Shown: positions 48,898-58,389, numbered from the stretch's first letter. The stretch: 64,000 nt of DNA from REEB52 sp964626905 (GCA_964626905.1 CAZVHA010000004.1:1-64000); one strand, 5' to 3'. Numbers and translations: made by a program. Notes: generated from the sequence alone by a model not told the origin.

Positions 48898-50700
48898 TTA
48901 TTTTCGTTGCCAATTGAGAAGTAAATTGAGATCTTTTTCTGTGATTCCAGAAACGGAACGGATCTCCTCTTCACTTGCTTTTTTGAGCTTTTTTACGCTC
49001 CCAAATTTTTGCAAAAGTCTTTTTTTCTTGATCGGCCCAATTCCAGGAAGATCGTCGAGTTCACTTGCAATCGTTCTTCTCGCTCTTCGTTTTCGGTGAA
49101 ATTCGATCGCCTGTTTGTGCGCCTCATCGCGCACCCTTTGGAGGAGGAAGAGGAGGGGAGAGCGCGGATCGATCAGAAAGGGATCTTTTCGATAGGGGAC
49201 GTAGATCTTTTCTTGCGTGAGCCCCTTATCGTGCCGCGCCTCTTCTTTTGTGAGAGCGATCACATCGATCGAGGCGATTTTTAGTTCCTCAAACACATCG
49301 AGCGCAATGTTGAGCTGCCCCCTCCCTCCATCGACAATGAGAAGATCGCAAAAATCGTTTTTCTCTTTTTGTCTTGTAAAGTGGCGCAAAAGCACCTCTC
49401 TCATCGCCGTATAGTCATCCGCTGTTTTTTGCCCCTTGATTTTGAAAAGGCGCATTTTCGATTTCTCTTTTTCTCCATCGACAAAAGAGACAAGACTTGC
49501 CACCGGATCGCTTCCCGAAATGTTCGAAGTGTCAAAACACTCGATCCGCTTCGGAAAACGGGTGAGCTGCAGCGTCTCTTGCAGATCAAGGAGTCTCTTT
49601 TCCTTTAAACTGCGCGCATCTTGCTCTTTCATAAAAAGGGCTTTTGCATTGCGCCTGGCCATTTCGATTAAATCCCTCTTCTTCCCCTTTTGCGGCGCGT
49701 GAAGTGCACATTGAATCAGCTCTTCTACATCGCCTTGTTGGGGCAAAGCGTCTGGAATCAAAATCTCTTTCGGCAACTTTTCCTTGCCCTTATAGTGCTG
49801 CAAGAGAAATGATTCGACAATTTCCTCATCCTCCGATGCAATGCGCGTAAAACTAAAATGTTCCGATCCGATCAATTTCCCCTCTCGAAAAAATAAGAGG
49901 GCCACCATCACCGCATCTGCCTCTCGATAAAGCCCTAGTGCATCGCAGCTCATCGCCGCAATCTGATCCACATGTTGCGCCTCTGTCACATGCTCAATTT
50001 GCTGAATCATTCGCAAGTAGCGATCTGCCTGCTCAAATTCAAGCACATCAGAGGCTGCCCTCATCTGCTGTTTGAGATGCGCCAAAACGTCTTTGTCCTG
50101 CCCGCGCAAAAGGCGAATCGCCGACTCGACATGCTCCGCATAGTTTTTTTCTGTGCATTTGCCAACGCATGGGGCAATACAGCGCTTCATGTCGTATAGA
50201 AGACAGGGCCTTGTCCTTTGCATCAATTCCGCATCGGAACAGACCCGCAGTGGAAAAAGACGAGAAATCAGATCAAAAGTGGCCCTCGCCGCAAGGGCAT
50301 TCGTATAGGGGCCAAAATAGATCCCCTCATTTTTCGCCCTTCCCTTATGGCGGACCAAGCGGATCATCGGCCATTTGTGTCTCGTCAACAGAAGACTCAC
50401 AAATGTCTTATCGTCTTTCAATAGGATGTTGTATTTCGGAAGGTATTGCTTGATTAGATTGTTTTCTAAAATCAGCGCATCTTTTTCGGTTAGCGCCACA
50501 ATCGGATCGATCGCCTCCACTTGCGCAATCAAATAGGGGACCATTGGCCGCCCATCACCCGACTCGGCAAAATATTGCTTGAGTCGCACCCTCAAATTCT
50601 TCGCTTTCCCCACATAAAGGACCATCCCATTTGCGTCTTTCATCAAATAGACCCCCGGCTCTTCGGGATAAAGGGCCAGCGTTTTCGGATCAAACCCCAT
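48898..50700 (-). CDS. uvrC: UvrABC system protein C
   Basis: The 600-residue protein has an N-terminal GIY-YIG nuclease (G-V-Y-L-M-K...L-Y-V-G-K-A-K-N-L-R-V-R-L), the UVR domain, and the RNase H-like second nuclease with F-D-T-S-N-I-S-G and L-L-I-V-D-G-G-R-G-Q-L. C-terminal helix-hairpin-helix motifs are in L-P-G-I-G-P-I-K-K-K-R-L-L and V-S-G-I-T. It makes both incisions in nucleotide-excision repair. It overlaps mutS by 11 bases (CT791-CT792 order). A second copy of its 3' end lies at 46104-46210. Confidence 0.96.
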   Translation of the reverse strand: MGFDPKTLALYPEEPGVYLMKDANGMVLYVGKAKNLRVRLKQYFAESGDGRPMVPYLIAQVEAIDPIVALTEKDALILENNLIKQYLPKYNILLKDDKTFVSLLLTRHKWPMIRLVRHKGRAKNEGIYFGPYTNALAARATFDLISRLFPLRVCSDAELMQRTRPCLLYDMKRCIAPCVGKCTEKNYAEHVESAIRLLRGQDKDVLAHLKQQMRAASDVLEFEQADRYLRMIQQIEHVTEAQHVDQIAAMSCDALGLYREADAVMVALLFFREGKLIGSEHFSFTRIASEDEEIVESFLLQHYKGKEKLPKEILIPDALPQQGDVEELIQCALHAPQKGKKRDLIEMARRNAKALFMKEQDARSLKEKRLLDLQETLQLTRFPKRIECFDTSNISGSDPVASLVSFVDGEKEKSKMRLFKIKGQKTADDYTAMREVLLRHFTRQKEKNDFCDLLIVDGGRGQLNIALDVFEELKIASIDVIALTKEEARHDKGLTQEKIYVPYRKDPFLIDPRSPLLFLLQRVRDEAHKQAIEFHRKRRARRTIASELDDLPGIGPIKKKRLLQKFGSVKKLKKASEEEIRSVSGITEKDLNLLLNWQRK

Positions 50701-53176
50701 CGAGTTTCTCGGATAGCTCTTTTAAGAGTAAAAGTTTGTGCTGAGCCTCCAGCGGTGTGAGGTTGAGTGGATCGATCTTTTGCAGTTCCTGGAAAAGAGG
50801 ATGTTTTTGCGGCTCTTCGACAAAAAGAGAGAGCTGCGAAGTTTGACTCTGTTCGAGCTCTTCGAGCATCTTTTCCGCCCTCCGAATCGCCTTCTGCGGA
50901 ATGCCCGCCAGCTTTGCCACGTGGATCCCATAACTCTTGTCTGTCCCGCCCCGCACAATCTTTCTCAAAAAAACAATCCCCGAGGGGGCCTCTTCTACTG
51001 CCGTTTGGAAATTGAGCGCATGGGAAAACTCGTTCTCGAGCTTGGTCAGCTCCCAGTAGTGGGTCGCAAAAAGGGTTTTGGCCATCTTCCGAGGCGTCGT
51101 CAATAGATACTCTGCCACCGCCCACGCAATCGATATGCCGTCGTAAGTGCTCGTCCCGCGCCCAATTTCATCGAGCAGCACGAGCGAGCGCGATGTCGCA
51201 TTGTTGAGGATGTTTGCCGTCTCCGACATCTCCACCATGAATGTCGATTGCCCCCGCGCCAGATCGTCGCTTGCCCCAATGCGGGAAAACACCTTGTCAA
51301 TCAGCCCAATGTGGGCCGATTTCGCAGGGACAAAAGAGCCCATTTGCGCAAGGATCGCAATGAGCGCCACCTGCCGAATATAGGTCGATTTTCCCGCCAT
51401 GTTCGGCCCCGTGATCAACATCAATTGCTTCTCAGCATCCAGATGAGTGTCATTCGGAATGAACGCCGCTTTTCCAATCGCCTTCTCAATCACCGGATGG
51501 CGCCCCTCAACAATCTCAAAAACAGCCGATTCATCGACCTGCGGTCGCACCCAACCATACATCTGCGCCACCTTCGCAAACGAGAGAAAAACGTCCTGTT
51601 TGGCAATGGCTATTGCAGCTGCATGGACAGAAGGGGCCTCCCTCGCAACCTCCTTTTTAAGCTCTTCAAAACACTCGATCTCAATCGCCTTAAGCCGCTC
51701 TTCTGCCGTGAGCACTTGATGCTCAAACTCCTTTAGCTCTTGCGTGATAAACCTTTCCGCATTGATGAGCGTTTGGCGCCTTTGAAAGGAAGGGGGGACT
51801 TTTTCACTTTGCGCCCGGCTCACCTCAATATAATACCCAAACGCCTTGGTATAGCCCACTTTGAGCGTCTTTATTCCGCTCTCTTCTCTCAATCGGATCT
51901 GATACCCCGCCATCCAACTCATCGAGTCTCTACACAACTTGCGCAGCTCGTCGATCTCTTTTTTGTACCCCTCTTTAAAAAGATCCCCTTCCCCCACTCT
52001 CAAAGGGGGAGACTCGTTCATCGCATTCAAAATAGTTGTGGCGAGGTTTTCAGCGTCGAACAGCGAAGGGAGATCGAGCGTTTTTTTAAGGAGGGGAAGG
52101 TGCGATAGAGAAGTCCCGAGCGCATAGACGTCGCGCGGCGAGGCAAACCCGGATGAAATTCTCATCATGAGCCGCTCAATATCGCGTATTTGAGAGAGGA
52201 TTTCACGCCCCCTTTTGCTCGCCTCAAAGCGATCCATGTAGGAGGAAATCTGCTCTTGTCTCTCTGCGATCTCGCGTGGACAAAGGAGCGGCGTTTGGAT
52301 CCACTTTCGAATGAGCCTTCCCCCCATCGGCGTATAGGTCTCATCGAGAAGATCGGTAAGTTCTGTGTCGATCCCTAAATTGCGCATTGTCGAACGGTCG
52401 ATCGCCATCTGCTCTTTTGTCTCAGACTCAATCGAGCGAATGTGCTCGAGATTTAACCCCAGCTCCTCCTTCAGATAAAGAAGGAGCGCGCCCGCTGCGC
52501 AAATGGCCGCTTGTCTGTTTTTTAACCCAAACCCATCCAGCGTTTCGACGTCAAAATGGCTCTTCAACACCTCTGTGCTCAAATCGAGCCCGAGCCCTTT
52601 GCGCTCATTTGCTAAAAAGCCAAAGTGAAAAGAGAGCTCCTTTAAAAAAGGAAAAGGCTCTGGGACGAGAATCTCACTCGGCTTTAAACGGCAAAGCTCG
52701 TCGATCGCCTTTGGTTCACTCACCTGTTCAAACACCCGAAATTCGCAGGTCGTCACATCGAGCGCGCCAATTCCATAAGTGGAGCCCCATTTTGCAACCG
52801 AGACAAAGTAGTTGTTTTTCTTGTCATGCAAAAGACCCGAATTGACAATCGTTCCCGGCGTCACAATCCGGACGATTTCCCTCTTGACAATCCCTTTGGC
52901 CTCCTTTGGATCTTCCATCTGCTCGGCAATCGCAATCTTAAACCCCTTCGCAATCAGCTTGTCGATATAACTCTCTGCCGTGTGAAAAGGGACGCCGCAC
53001 ATCGGAATTCCCTGGCGCGCCGTAAGCGTCAACCCAATCTCTTTCGAAATGAGAGTGGCATCTTCATAAAACGCCTCGTAAAAATCGCCGAGGCGAAATA
53101 AGAGAAGCGCCTCTTTCGCCTCCTCTTTGCACGCTTGCCACTGCGTCATCATCGGTGTGTTTGTTGGGCCACTCAT
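50690..53176 (-). CDS. mutS: DNA mismatch repair protein MutS
   Basis: The 828-residue protein has the mismatch-binding motif G-D-F-Y-E-A-F near the N-terminus. The ATPase has G-P-N-M-A-G-K-S-T (Walker A), L-V-L-L-D-E-I-G-R-G-T-S-T-Y-D-G (Walker B and signature), and T-H-Y near 690. It recognises mispaired bases and starts repair. It overlaps glyS by 4 bases and uvrC by 11, forming a repair/translation operon. Confidence 0.97.
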   Translation of the reverse strand: MSGPTNTPMMTQWQACKEEAKEALLLFRLGDFYEAFYEDATLISKEIGLTLTARQGIPMCGVPFHTAESYIDKLIAKGFKIAIAEQMEDPKEAKGIVKREIVRIVTPGTIVNSGLLHDKKNNYFVSVAKWGSTYGIGALDVTTCEFRVFEQVSEPKAIDELCRLKPSEILVPEPFPFLKELSFHFGFLANERKGLGLDLSTEVLKSHFDVETLDGFGLKNRQAAICAAGALLLYLKEELGLNLEHIRSIESETKEQMAIDRSTMRNLGIDTELTDLLDETYTPMGGRLIRKWIQTPLLCPREIAERQEQISSYMDRFEASKRGREILSQIRDIERLMMRISSGFASPRDVYALGTSLSHLPLLKKTLDLPSLFDAENLATTILNAMNESPPLRVGEGDLFKEGYKKEIDELRKLCRDSMSWMAGYQIRLREESGIKTLKVGYTKAFGYYIEVSRAQSEKVPPSFQRRQTLINAERFITQELKEFEHQVLTAEERLKAIEIECFEELKKEVAREAPSVHAAAIAIAKQDVFLSFAKVAQMYGWVRPQVDESAVFEIVEGRHPVIEKAIGKAAFIPNDTHLDAEKQLMLITGPNMAGKSTYIRQVALIAILAQMGSFVPAKSAHIGLIDKVFSRIGASDDLARGQSTFMVEMSETANILNNATSRSLVLLDEIGRGTSTYDGISIAWAVAEYLLTTPRKMAKTLFATHYWELTKLENEFSHALNFQTAVEEAPSGIVFLRKIVRGGTDKSYGIHVAKLAGIPQKAIRRAEKMLEELEQSQTSQLSLFVEEPQKHPLFQELQKIDPLNLTPLEAQHKLLLLKELSEKLDGV

Positions 53177-54558
53177 AATAGTTTTTCTTGTAAAAGGGGG
53201 ATTAGCTTTGCCGTCTCGACCCGAATCTGCTTCATGCTATCTCGCTCCCGCAAGGTGACAGTGTCGTTTTCCAGCGTCTCAAAGTCGATCGTGATGCAAA
53301 AGGGGGTGCCGAGCTCGTCTTGGCGCCGATACCTTTTCCCGATGGCCCCCGATTCATCGTATTCGCATGCAAAAACATTTTGCAAAGCCTCAAAGAGCTG
53401 TTTTGCTTTTGCCACAAGAGCCTCTTTTTTCATGAGGGGAAAGACAGCTGCAAATACCGGCGCAACAAGTGGCGAAAAATGGAGCACAGTCCTCTTTTCT
53501 CCTCCCTCCAATTCCTCTTCGTCATAGGCATCGCAAAGAAGAGCGAGAAGAGTCCTTTCTACCCCAAAAGTGGGCTCAATCACATGAGGGACAAACTTTT
53601 CCCTCGTCTCCGGATCGGTGTATTCAAGCGTTTGCTGAGAAAATTCGGCGTGTCTTTTCAAATCAAAATCGGTCCGATAAGCAAGCCCATAAAGCTCCGA
53701 TGTCCCAAATGGGAAATCGTAGACGAGATCCACTGTCCTCTTCGAATAGTGGGAAAGCTGCTCCTTGGGATGCTCCTTGTGATGGATGCGCGCCCGGTTT
53801 AACCCAATCTTTTCACACCAGCTGCGCATCCATTTGAGCCACTCTTCAAAATGGGCCTCCCAATCGCTTCCCTTAATGAAATATTCGATCTCCATTTGCT
53901 CAAATTCGATCACCCGAAAAATAAAATTGCCAGGGGTAATCTCATTGCGAAACGCCTTTCCAATCTGTGCCACCCCAAACGGAAGTCGCACTCGCATCGT
54001 GTCCAAAATGTTTTTGAAATCGAGAAAAATCGCCTGCGCCGTCTCAGGGCGCAAATAGGCCACATCCCCCTCAGCTCCCGTCTTGCTCATGTGAGTGGAA
54101 AACATCAGATTGAAATGGCGCGCGTTTGTAAAATCAGCTGCGCCACATTTGGGACATTTCACCTTTTTCGAATGGATTAAAGAACTCATCTCCTCAAGAC
54201 TTAAACCCTCACCCGTTTGAGAGAGAGCCGCCTCAATCAAATGATCGCACCGATAGCGACTCTTACACGCCTTGCAATCGATCATCGCATCGTTAAACCC
54301 CTCCAAGTGGCCCGATGCCGCCCACGTTTTCGGATGGAGTAAAATGGGGCCGTCAAGACCCACAATGTCGCGCCTTTTTTCGACGAACATCTTCCACCAG
54401 AGATCTTTCACGTTCTTTTTCAGCTGAGCGCCGTACGGTCCAAACGAATAGGTGTTCGCAAAACCGCCATAAATTTCAGAGCCGGGATAAATAAATCCAC
54501 GCCTCTTGCAAAGAGCCACAACCTCTTTGAGAGAATCTTGTATTTTTTGGGCTGTCAT
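53173..54558 (-). CDS. glyS: Glycyl-tRNA synthetase, homodimeric alpha2 type
   Basis: The 461-residue class II synthetase begins with C-K-R-R-G-F-I-Y-P-G-S-E-I-Y-G-G. Then come F-G-P-Y-G-A-Q-L-K, the E-T-A-Q region R-P-E-T-A-Q-A-I-F, F-R-N-E-I-T-P (motif 2), and G-V-E-R-T (motif 3). This is the eukaryote/archaea/Gram-positive type. C. trachomatis instead carries the large fused alpha-beta bacterial enzyme at the matching position. A zinc-like C-K-A-C / C-P-K-C pair is retained. It charges tRNA-Gly. Confidence 0.93.
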   Translation of the reverse strand: MTAQKIQDSLKEVVALCKRRGFIYPGSEIYGGFANTYSFGPYGAQLKKNVKDLWWKMFVEKRRDIVGLDGPILLHPKTWAASGHLEGFNDAMIDCKACKSRYRCDHLIEAALSQTGEGLSLEEMSSLIHSKKVKCPKCGAADFTNARHFNLMFSTHMSKTGAEGDVAYLRPETAQAIFLDFKNILDTMRVRLPFGVAQIGKAFRNEITPGNFIFRVIEFEQMEIEYFIKGSDWEAHFEEWLKWMRSWCEKIGLNRARIHHKEHPKEQLSHYSKRTVDLVYDFPFGTSELYGLAYRTDFDLKRHAEFSQQTLEYTDPETREKFVPHVIEPTFGVERTLLALLCDAYDEEELEGGEKRTVLHFSPLVAPVFAAVFPLMKKEALVAKAKQLFEALQNVFACEYDESGAIGKRYRRQDELGTPFCITIDFETLENDTVTLRERDSMKQIRVETAKLIPLLQEKLL

Positions 54559-54597
54559 AGAATCCAGTTTAAGAAAGGAGAACTGAAATTTTCAAGA

Positions 54598-55092
54598 TCA
54601 ATATCGCGGCTGGCCGCTGATCCATCGCTTAATCAACCCATCGAGCGAAAAACGGCCCGGCCCAAATGCCAACACCATCAGGGTGGTAATGAGAAAAGGA
54701 TACGGGTTTTGCCCCACCAATACCTTCGGGTCAAGAATAAATTTGAAATTGCTCAGGTCTTGCGCATGCGCAAGACTCAGCGCCGCAAGCATAATGAAAA
54801 GAAGCGGAATCGAAATGAGCCGCGCAGCTAACCCAAAAAAAAGTAAAATCCCCCCAACCACCTCAAATGTAGCCACGAGATAGCCGTGAAAATGAGAATA
54901 GGGAATCCCTAAACTACCAAAAAAAGTGATCACCTTCGACATCTCCTTAAATTTTTCGATTCCTATTAAAAAAAATTGATGGCCCCAGGTGAGCCTCATG
55001 TATAATAGGAAGAGCCCCTGCAGATTAGATCCAATTCTCACCACAAAGCTATACAACTTATCCATCCAGTAAAGAAACCGATTCTGCAGCAT
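54598..55092 (-). CDS. DoxX-family membrane protein
   Basis: The 164-residue protein has four hydrophobic helices typical of DoxX/DoxD-like proteins, including W-G-H-Q-F-F-L-I-G-I-E-K-F near the first helix, F-E-V-V-G-G-I-L-L-F-F-G-L in the middle, and a C-terminal F-G-P-G-R-F-S-L-D segment. Family members are linked to sulfur, redox or terminal-oxidase functions. The gene is divergent from rlmN. The precise role is unknown. Confidence 0.85.
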   Translation of the reverse strand: MLQNRFLYWMDKLYSFVVRIGSNLQGLFLLYMRLTWGHQFFLIGIEKFKEMSKVITFFGSLGIPYSHFHGYLVATFEVVGGILLFFGLAARLISIPLLFIMLAALSLAHAQDLSNFKFILDPKVLVGQNPYPFLITTLMVLAFGPGRFSLDGLIKRWISGQPRY

Positions 55093-55228
55093 GTCTATCT
55101 CCTTTGAATATTCGGATCTTATCAGATGATTGATTTTATTTGAAATTTGATGTAAGTTATTTATTGTTAATTATTTGTGTTTAGTTAGTTCAAACATTTA
55201 GGAAGTTGTGTTATACTCCCCACCCGCT

Positions 55229-56260
55229 ATGAGAGAAATTTGTTCATTTTCCTTGCAAGAGCTCAAAAGTTGGATGGAGCAAAATGGTGAAAAGGGGTTC
55301 CGGGCAACCCAGGTCGTAGATTGGATCTATGCAAAGGATGCGCCCAGTTTTGATGGGATGTCCAATCTGTCCAAGGAGCTTCAAGCTAAATTGAAGGAAA
55401 ATTTTTCCTTCCCGACCCTAAAATGGCTCAAAACCCTGGAATCGGAAGATGGTGAGACGCTCAAATTCCTTTGGGAGCTCCCCGATCAAAAACGGGTCGA
55501 ATCAGTCCTGATCCTCTCGGGCGATCGCCGCACTGTATGCCTCTCTGCTCAGGTGGGCTGCCCCGCCAGGTGCGCTTTCTGCGCCTCGGGCAAAGAGGGG
55601 TTATTGCGCAATTTGAGTGCGGCAGAAATTGTCGAGCAGGCCCTTTTCATCAACCGGCTCTTAAAAGCCAAAGGGGAGAGGGTCTCCCACCTCGTCTTCA
55701 TGGGAATGGGCGAGCCTTTGGAAAATTACGACGCCGTCGTCAAAGCAATTGAGATTTTTCACGCCGAATATGGACTCAATATCTCGCAGCGGAGAATCAC
55801 CGTCTCCACTGTGGGAGTGGTCGAGGGGATCGAGCGGCTCGGCAATGAGGCGATCAAAGTCAATTTGGTCCTCTCTTTACACGCTCCCAACCAACACATC
55901 CGAAAAAAAATCATCCCCTACGCCCGAAAATACCCCTTTGAAGAGCTCCTTTTGGCGATGGAACATTACTCCCAAAAAACCAAACGCGATATCACCTATG
56001 AGTACACGCTCATGGAAGGGATCAACGACCGCCCCGAACATGCCGAGGAGTTGGCCGTGCTCCTCTCTGGAAAGCAGTGCACCGTGAACCTCATCCCCTA
56101 CAATCCGGTCGAAGGGCTAAAATTGCACAGGCCCAAACGGGAGGCGATCGAGGGATTTCGGGAAATTTTGGAAGGGGCTAAGATCAATACCACCTGGCGC
56201 TACACTAAAGGAAAGGACATTGCTGCAGCGTGTGGGCAACTAGCATTGCAAAAAAGTTGA
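55229..56260 (+). CDS. rlmN: Dual-specificity 23S rRNA/tRNA (adenine C2) methyltransferase RlmN
   Basis: The 343-residue radical-SAM enzyme has the cluster motif C-P-A-R-C-A-F-C-A-S-G near 117, the catalytic region F-M-G-M-G-E-P-L-E-N-Y, and the C-terminal cysteine in D-I-A-A-A-C-G-Q-L that resolves the methylated intermediate. The second mechanistic Cys is in this C-G-Q-L. It methylates A2503 of 23S rRNA and A37 of some tRNAs. ATG 55229 is chosen over an upstream start, without a strong ribosome binding site. Confidence 0.94.
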   Translation: MREICSFSLQELKSWMEQNGEKGFRATQVVDWIYAKDAPSFDGMSNLSKELQAKLKENFSFPTLKWLKTLESEDGETLKFLWELPDQKRVESVLILSGDRRTVCLSAQVGCPARCAFCASGKEGLLRNLSAAEIVEQALFINRLLKAKGERVSHLVFMGMGEPLENYDAVVKAIEIFHAEYGLNISQRRITVSTVGVVEGIERLGNEAIKVNLVLSLHAPNQHIRKKIIPYARKYPFEELLLAMEHYSQKTKRDITYEYTLMEGINDRPEHAEELAVLLSGKQCTVNLIPYNPVEGLKLHRPKREAIEGFREILEGAKINTTWRYTKGKDIAAACGQLALQKS

Positions 56261-56270
56261 CCAATCTCTT

Positions 56271-56888
56271 ATGTTCTTGAGATATATGAATCCTTCAAAT
56301 ACTTTGACTCTCCTCCGGATTTTTTTAAGCCCCCTCTTCCCCCTGCTCTATCTCGGGAGGGATTTTTTCGGCATTCCCCTTTTGTGGCTCCCTTACATCC
56401 TCCTCCTCCTCCTCGTCATCTGCGAGTGTTCCGATTTTTTCGACGGGGTTTTGGCGCGCAGGCGCAATCAGGTGACCGACATCGGAAAAGTGCTCGACCC
56501 CATGGCAGATACGATCACCCACGTCTCCCTTTTCTTCTCTTTTACCCAAGGGTTTGTCTCTTTGCCCCTGTTGCCGGTATTGGTCTTTTTGTATCGGGAT
56601 ATTTTTGTCACGACGCTTAGAACTTTGTGCGCCCTCAAAGGAGTGGCATTGGCCGCCCGGATGAGCGGGAAAGTCAAAGCTTTTTTGCAGGCAGCTGTCG
56701 CCTTTTTGATTATCCTTTTGATGATCCCTTACTCGGTAGGATGGCTCTCGCTAGAACTCTTTCAAAAGATCAGCCTGTTTGCAACATCGATCGCCGCCCT
56801 CTACACCGCGGTTTCGATCGGGGACTACGTTTATGCGAATCGCACTTACATCAAACGTGCGTTTCAAGAGCGATTCATAAAGCCTTAA
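56271..56888 (+). CDS. pgsA: CDP-alcohol phosphatidyltransferase (PgsA-like)
   Basis: The 205-residue protein has several membrane helices and the CDP-alcohol phosphatidyltransferase signature D-G-V-L-A-R...G-K-V-L-D-P-M-A-D near residues 53-76. Position matches CT797 (pgsA) before glgA. It probably makes phosphatidylglycerophosphate from CDP-diacylglycerol. Its last 138 bases are overlapped on the other strand by the C-terminus of GlgA. Confidence 0.9.
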   Translation: MFLRYMNPSNTLTLLRIFLSPLFPLLYLGRDFFGIPLLWLPYILLLLLVICECSDFFDGVLARRRNQVTDIGKVLDPMADTITHVSLFFSFTQGFVSLPLLPVLVFLYRDIFVTTLRTLCALKGVALAARMSGKVKAFLQAAVAFLIILLMIPYSVGWLSLELFQKISLFATSIAALYTAVSIGDYVYANRTYIKRAFQERFIKP

Positions 56889-58307
56889 ATACTCTTGCGC
56901 CGGCTTTTTCCAGCCAAAATCTGAGAGCATGCCATGCCTTTGGATCGTCTTGTAGGAAGCGGGATCTTCTTTGAAGAGGCGAAAGGCCCTTTTGAGGGTC
57001 TCATTCATGCACTCTTTCGTCGGATCTGTGAAGGAAAAGCCATTGCGCCTTTGGATCGGAACGGAACCATTTTCCCAATCAAAAACTGTCCCCTTCAAGC
57101 CCCCCGTCGCCCGGACGATGGGAACGGCTCCATAGCGCATCCCAATCATCTGCGTCAATCCGCAAGGTTCATAAAGAGAAGGGACGAGTAAATAATCTAG
57201 CGCCGCATAGAGTTGGTGGGCGAGCGGCTCATTGTACTCGTATTGCAAAAGGACTTGGGAATTACTGCTATATTTTTCTTTGAGTTGGGAAAACGGCTCT
57301 TTCAGCGCCGGGTCAGAGACAGAGCCGAGAAGAAGAAAACTCCCCCCCAGATCGAGGGCAGTTTCAATCGCATTTGCCAAAAGCTCGGGCCCTTTTTGAG
57401 GGACGAGCCTTGTGATAGCGCCGATCCAGGGCCTCTTGAACGGGTTCAGCTTGAGTTTCAAACGGGCCGCCTCTTTCCCTTTGGCTGCCGATTCCACCGC
57501 ATAGCGAGTAGGGAGATGGGGGTCTTTTTCTGGATCCCAGTACCCCATATCAATCCCGTTGAGGATCCCCCGAATTTTCCCTTGAATCTTATTCAAAGTG
57601 GGCTCGAGATGGGTCGTCCCAAATTGGGGGGTCAAAATTTCGGCCGCATAATCGGGAGAGACGGCGACAATCGCATCCGCAAAAACAATCCCCCCTTTCA
57701 ATAAATTGATTGTATGAGCATATTTTGGATCGTCATCTTGCATCAAATTCGGCTTCAAATAAAAATTGCCATCCAATCCGACCCGATCGAGATCCCAGGG
57801 AGCACACCTCCCCTGATATTCGACGTTGTGAATCGTCAAAACGATCGCCTTCACAGCAATTTTTTGAATCAGATTCCTCACCATCGGAGCACAAAGACTC
57901 ACATGCCAGTCGTGCAGGTGGAGAATGTCGATCGGCTCGTTTTTCAAGGCCAAATAGTCGATCGCCGAGCGGGAAAACGAGATGAATCTCGCAATATCAT
58001 CTTCAAAACCGTAGATCTTTCCCCTATGAAAATACCCCGAAGGATGGCGCGATTCCAAAAGGCGCAATTGACACTCTTCATAACGGCAGACCCAAGCGAT
58101 GGCCGGATGCGCTACGCTTTGATAATGAGGGATTTCAATTTGAAGATCGCGCACGGTATTGAGGTCGATCTGGTCATATTTTGGGAGAATAACGTCGACA
58201 TTTTCCCCCCTTTTGGTCTGTTCCTTGACGAGGCCGAGCAGGACCTCTCCGAGGCCTCCCGCCTTGGCAATCGGAGCAAATTCTGCAGCTATATGGACAA
58301 TCCTCAC
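56751..58307 (-). CDS. glgA: Glycogen synthase GlgA (ADP-glucose type)
   Basis: The 518-residue GT5 enzyme starts with the K-x-G-G-L motif A-K-A-G-G-L-G-E-V. It also has the H-D-W-H segment, G-I-L-N-G-I-D, and the C-terminal E-P-C-G-L-T-Q-M-I-G-M-R-Y-G motif. It elongates glycogen from ADP-glucose. The normal family end falls near L-R-L-Y-E-S-L-L; the frame then runs on about 37 residues through antisense pgsA sequence, ending D-L-L-K-E-F. This tail is probably not functional. Order with rplY and pth matches Chlamydia CT798-CT800. Confidence 0.94.
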   Translation of the reverse strand: MRIVHIAAEFAPIAKAGGLGEVLLGLVKEQTKRGENVDVILPKYDQIDLNTVRDLQIEIPHYQSVAHPAIAWVCRYEECQLRLLESRHPSGYFHRGKIYGFEDDIARFISFSRSAIDYLALKNEPIDILHLHDWHVSLCAPMVRNLIQKIAVKAIVLTIHNVEYQGRCAPWDLDRVGLDGNFYLKPNLMQDDDPKYAHTINLLKGGIVFADAIVAVSPDYAAEILTPQFGTTHLEPTLNKIQGKIRGILNGIDMGYWDPEKDPHLPTRYAVESAAKGKEAARLKLKLNPFKRPWIGAITRLVPQKGPELLANAIETALDLGGSFLLLGSVSDPALKEPFSQLKEKYSSNSQVLLQYEYNEPLAHQLYAALDYLLVPSLYEPCGLTQMIGMRYGAVPIVRATGGLKGTVFDWENGSVPIQRRNGFSFTDPTKECMNETLKRAFRLFKEDPASYKTIQRHGMLSDFGWKKPAQEYLRLYESLLKRTFDVSAIRINVVPDRNRGVEGGDRCCKQADLLKEF

Positions 58308-58389
58308 AAGATCCGCTTATATCGGCGAGGGTCATTTCTTGCAAAATATTTAACGATTTCGCTATGATTGCACCTTTGATTTTCGGTAG

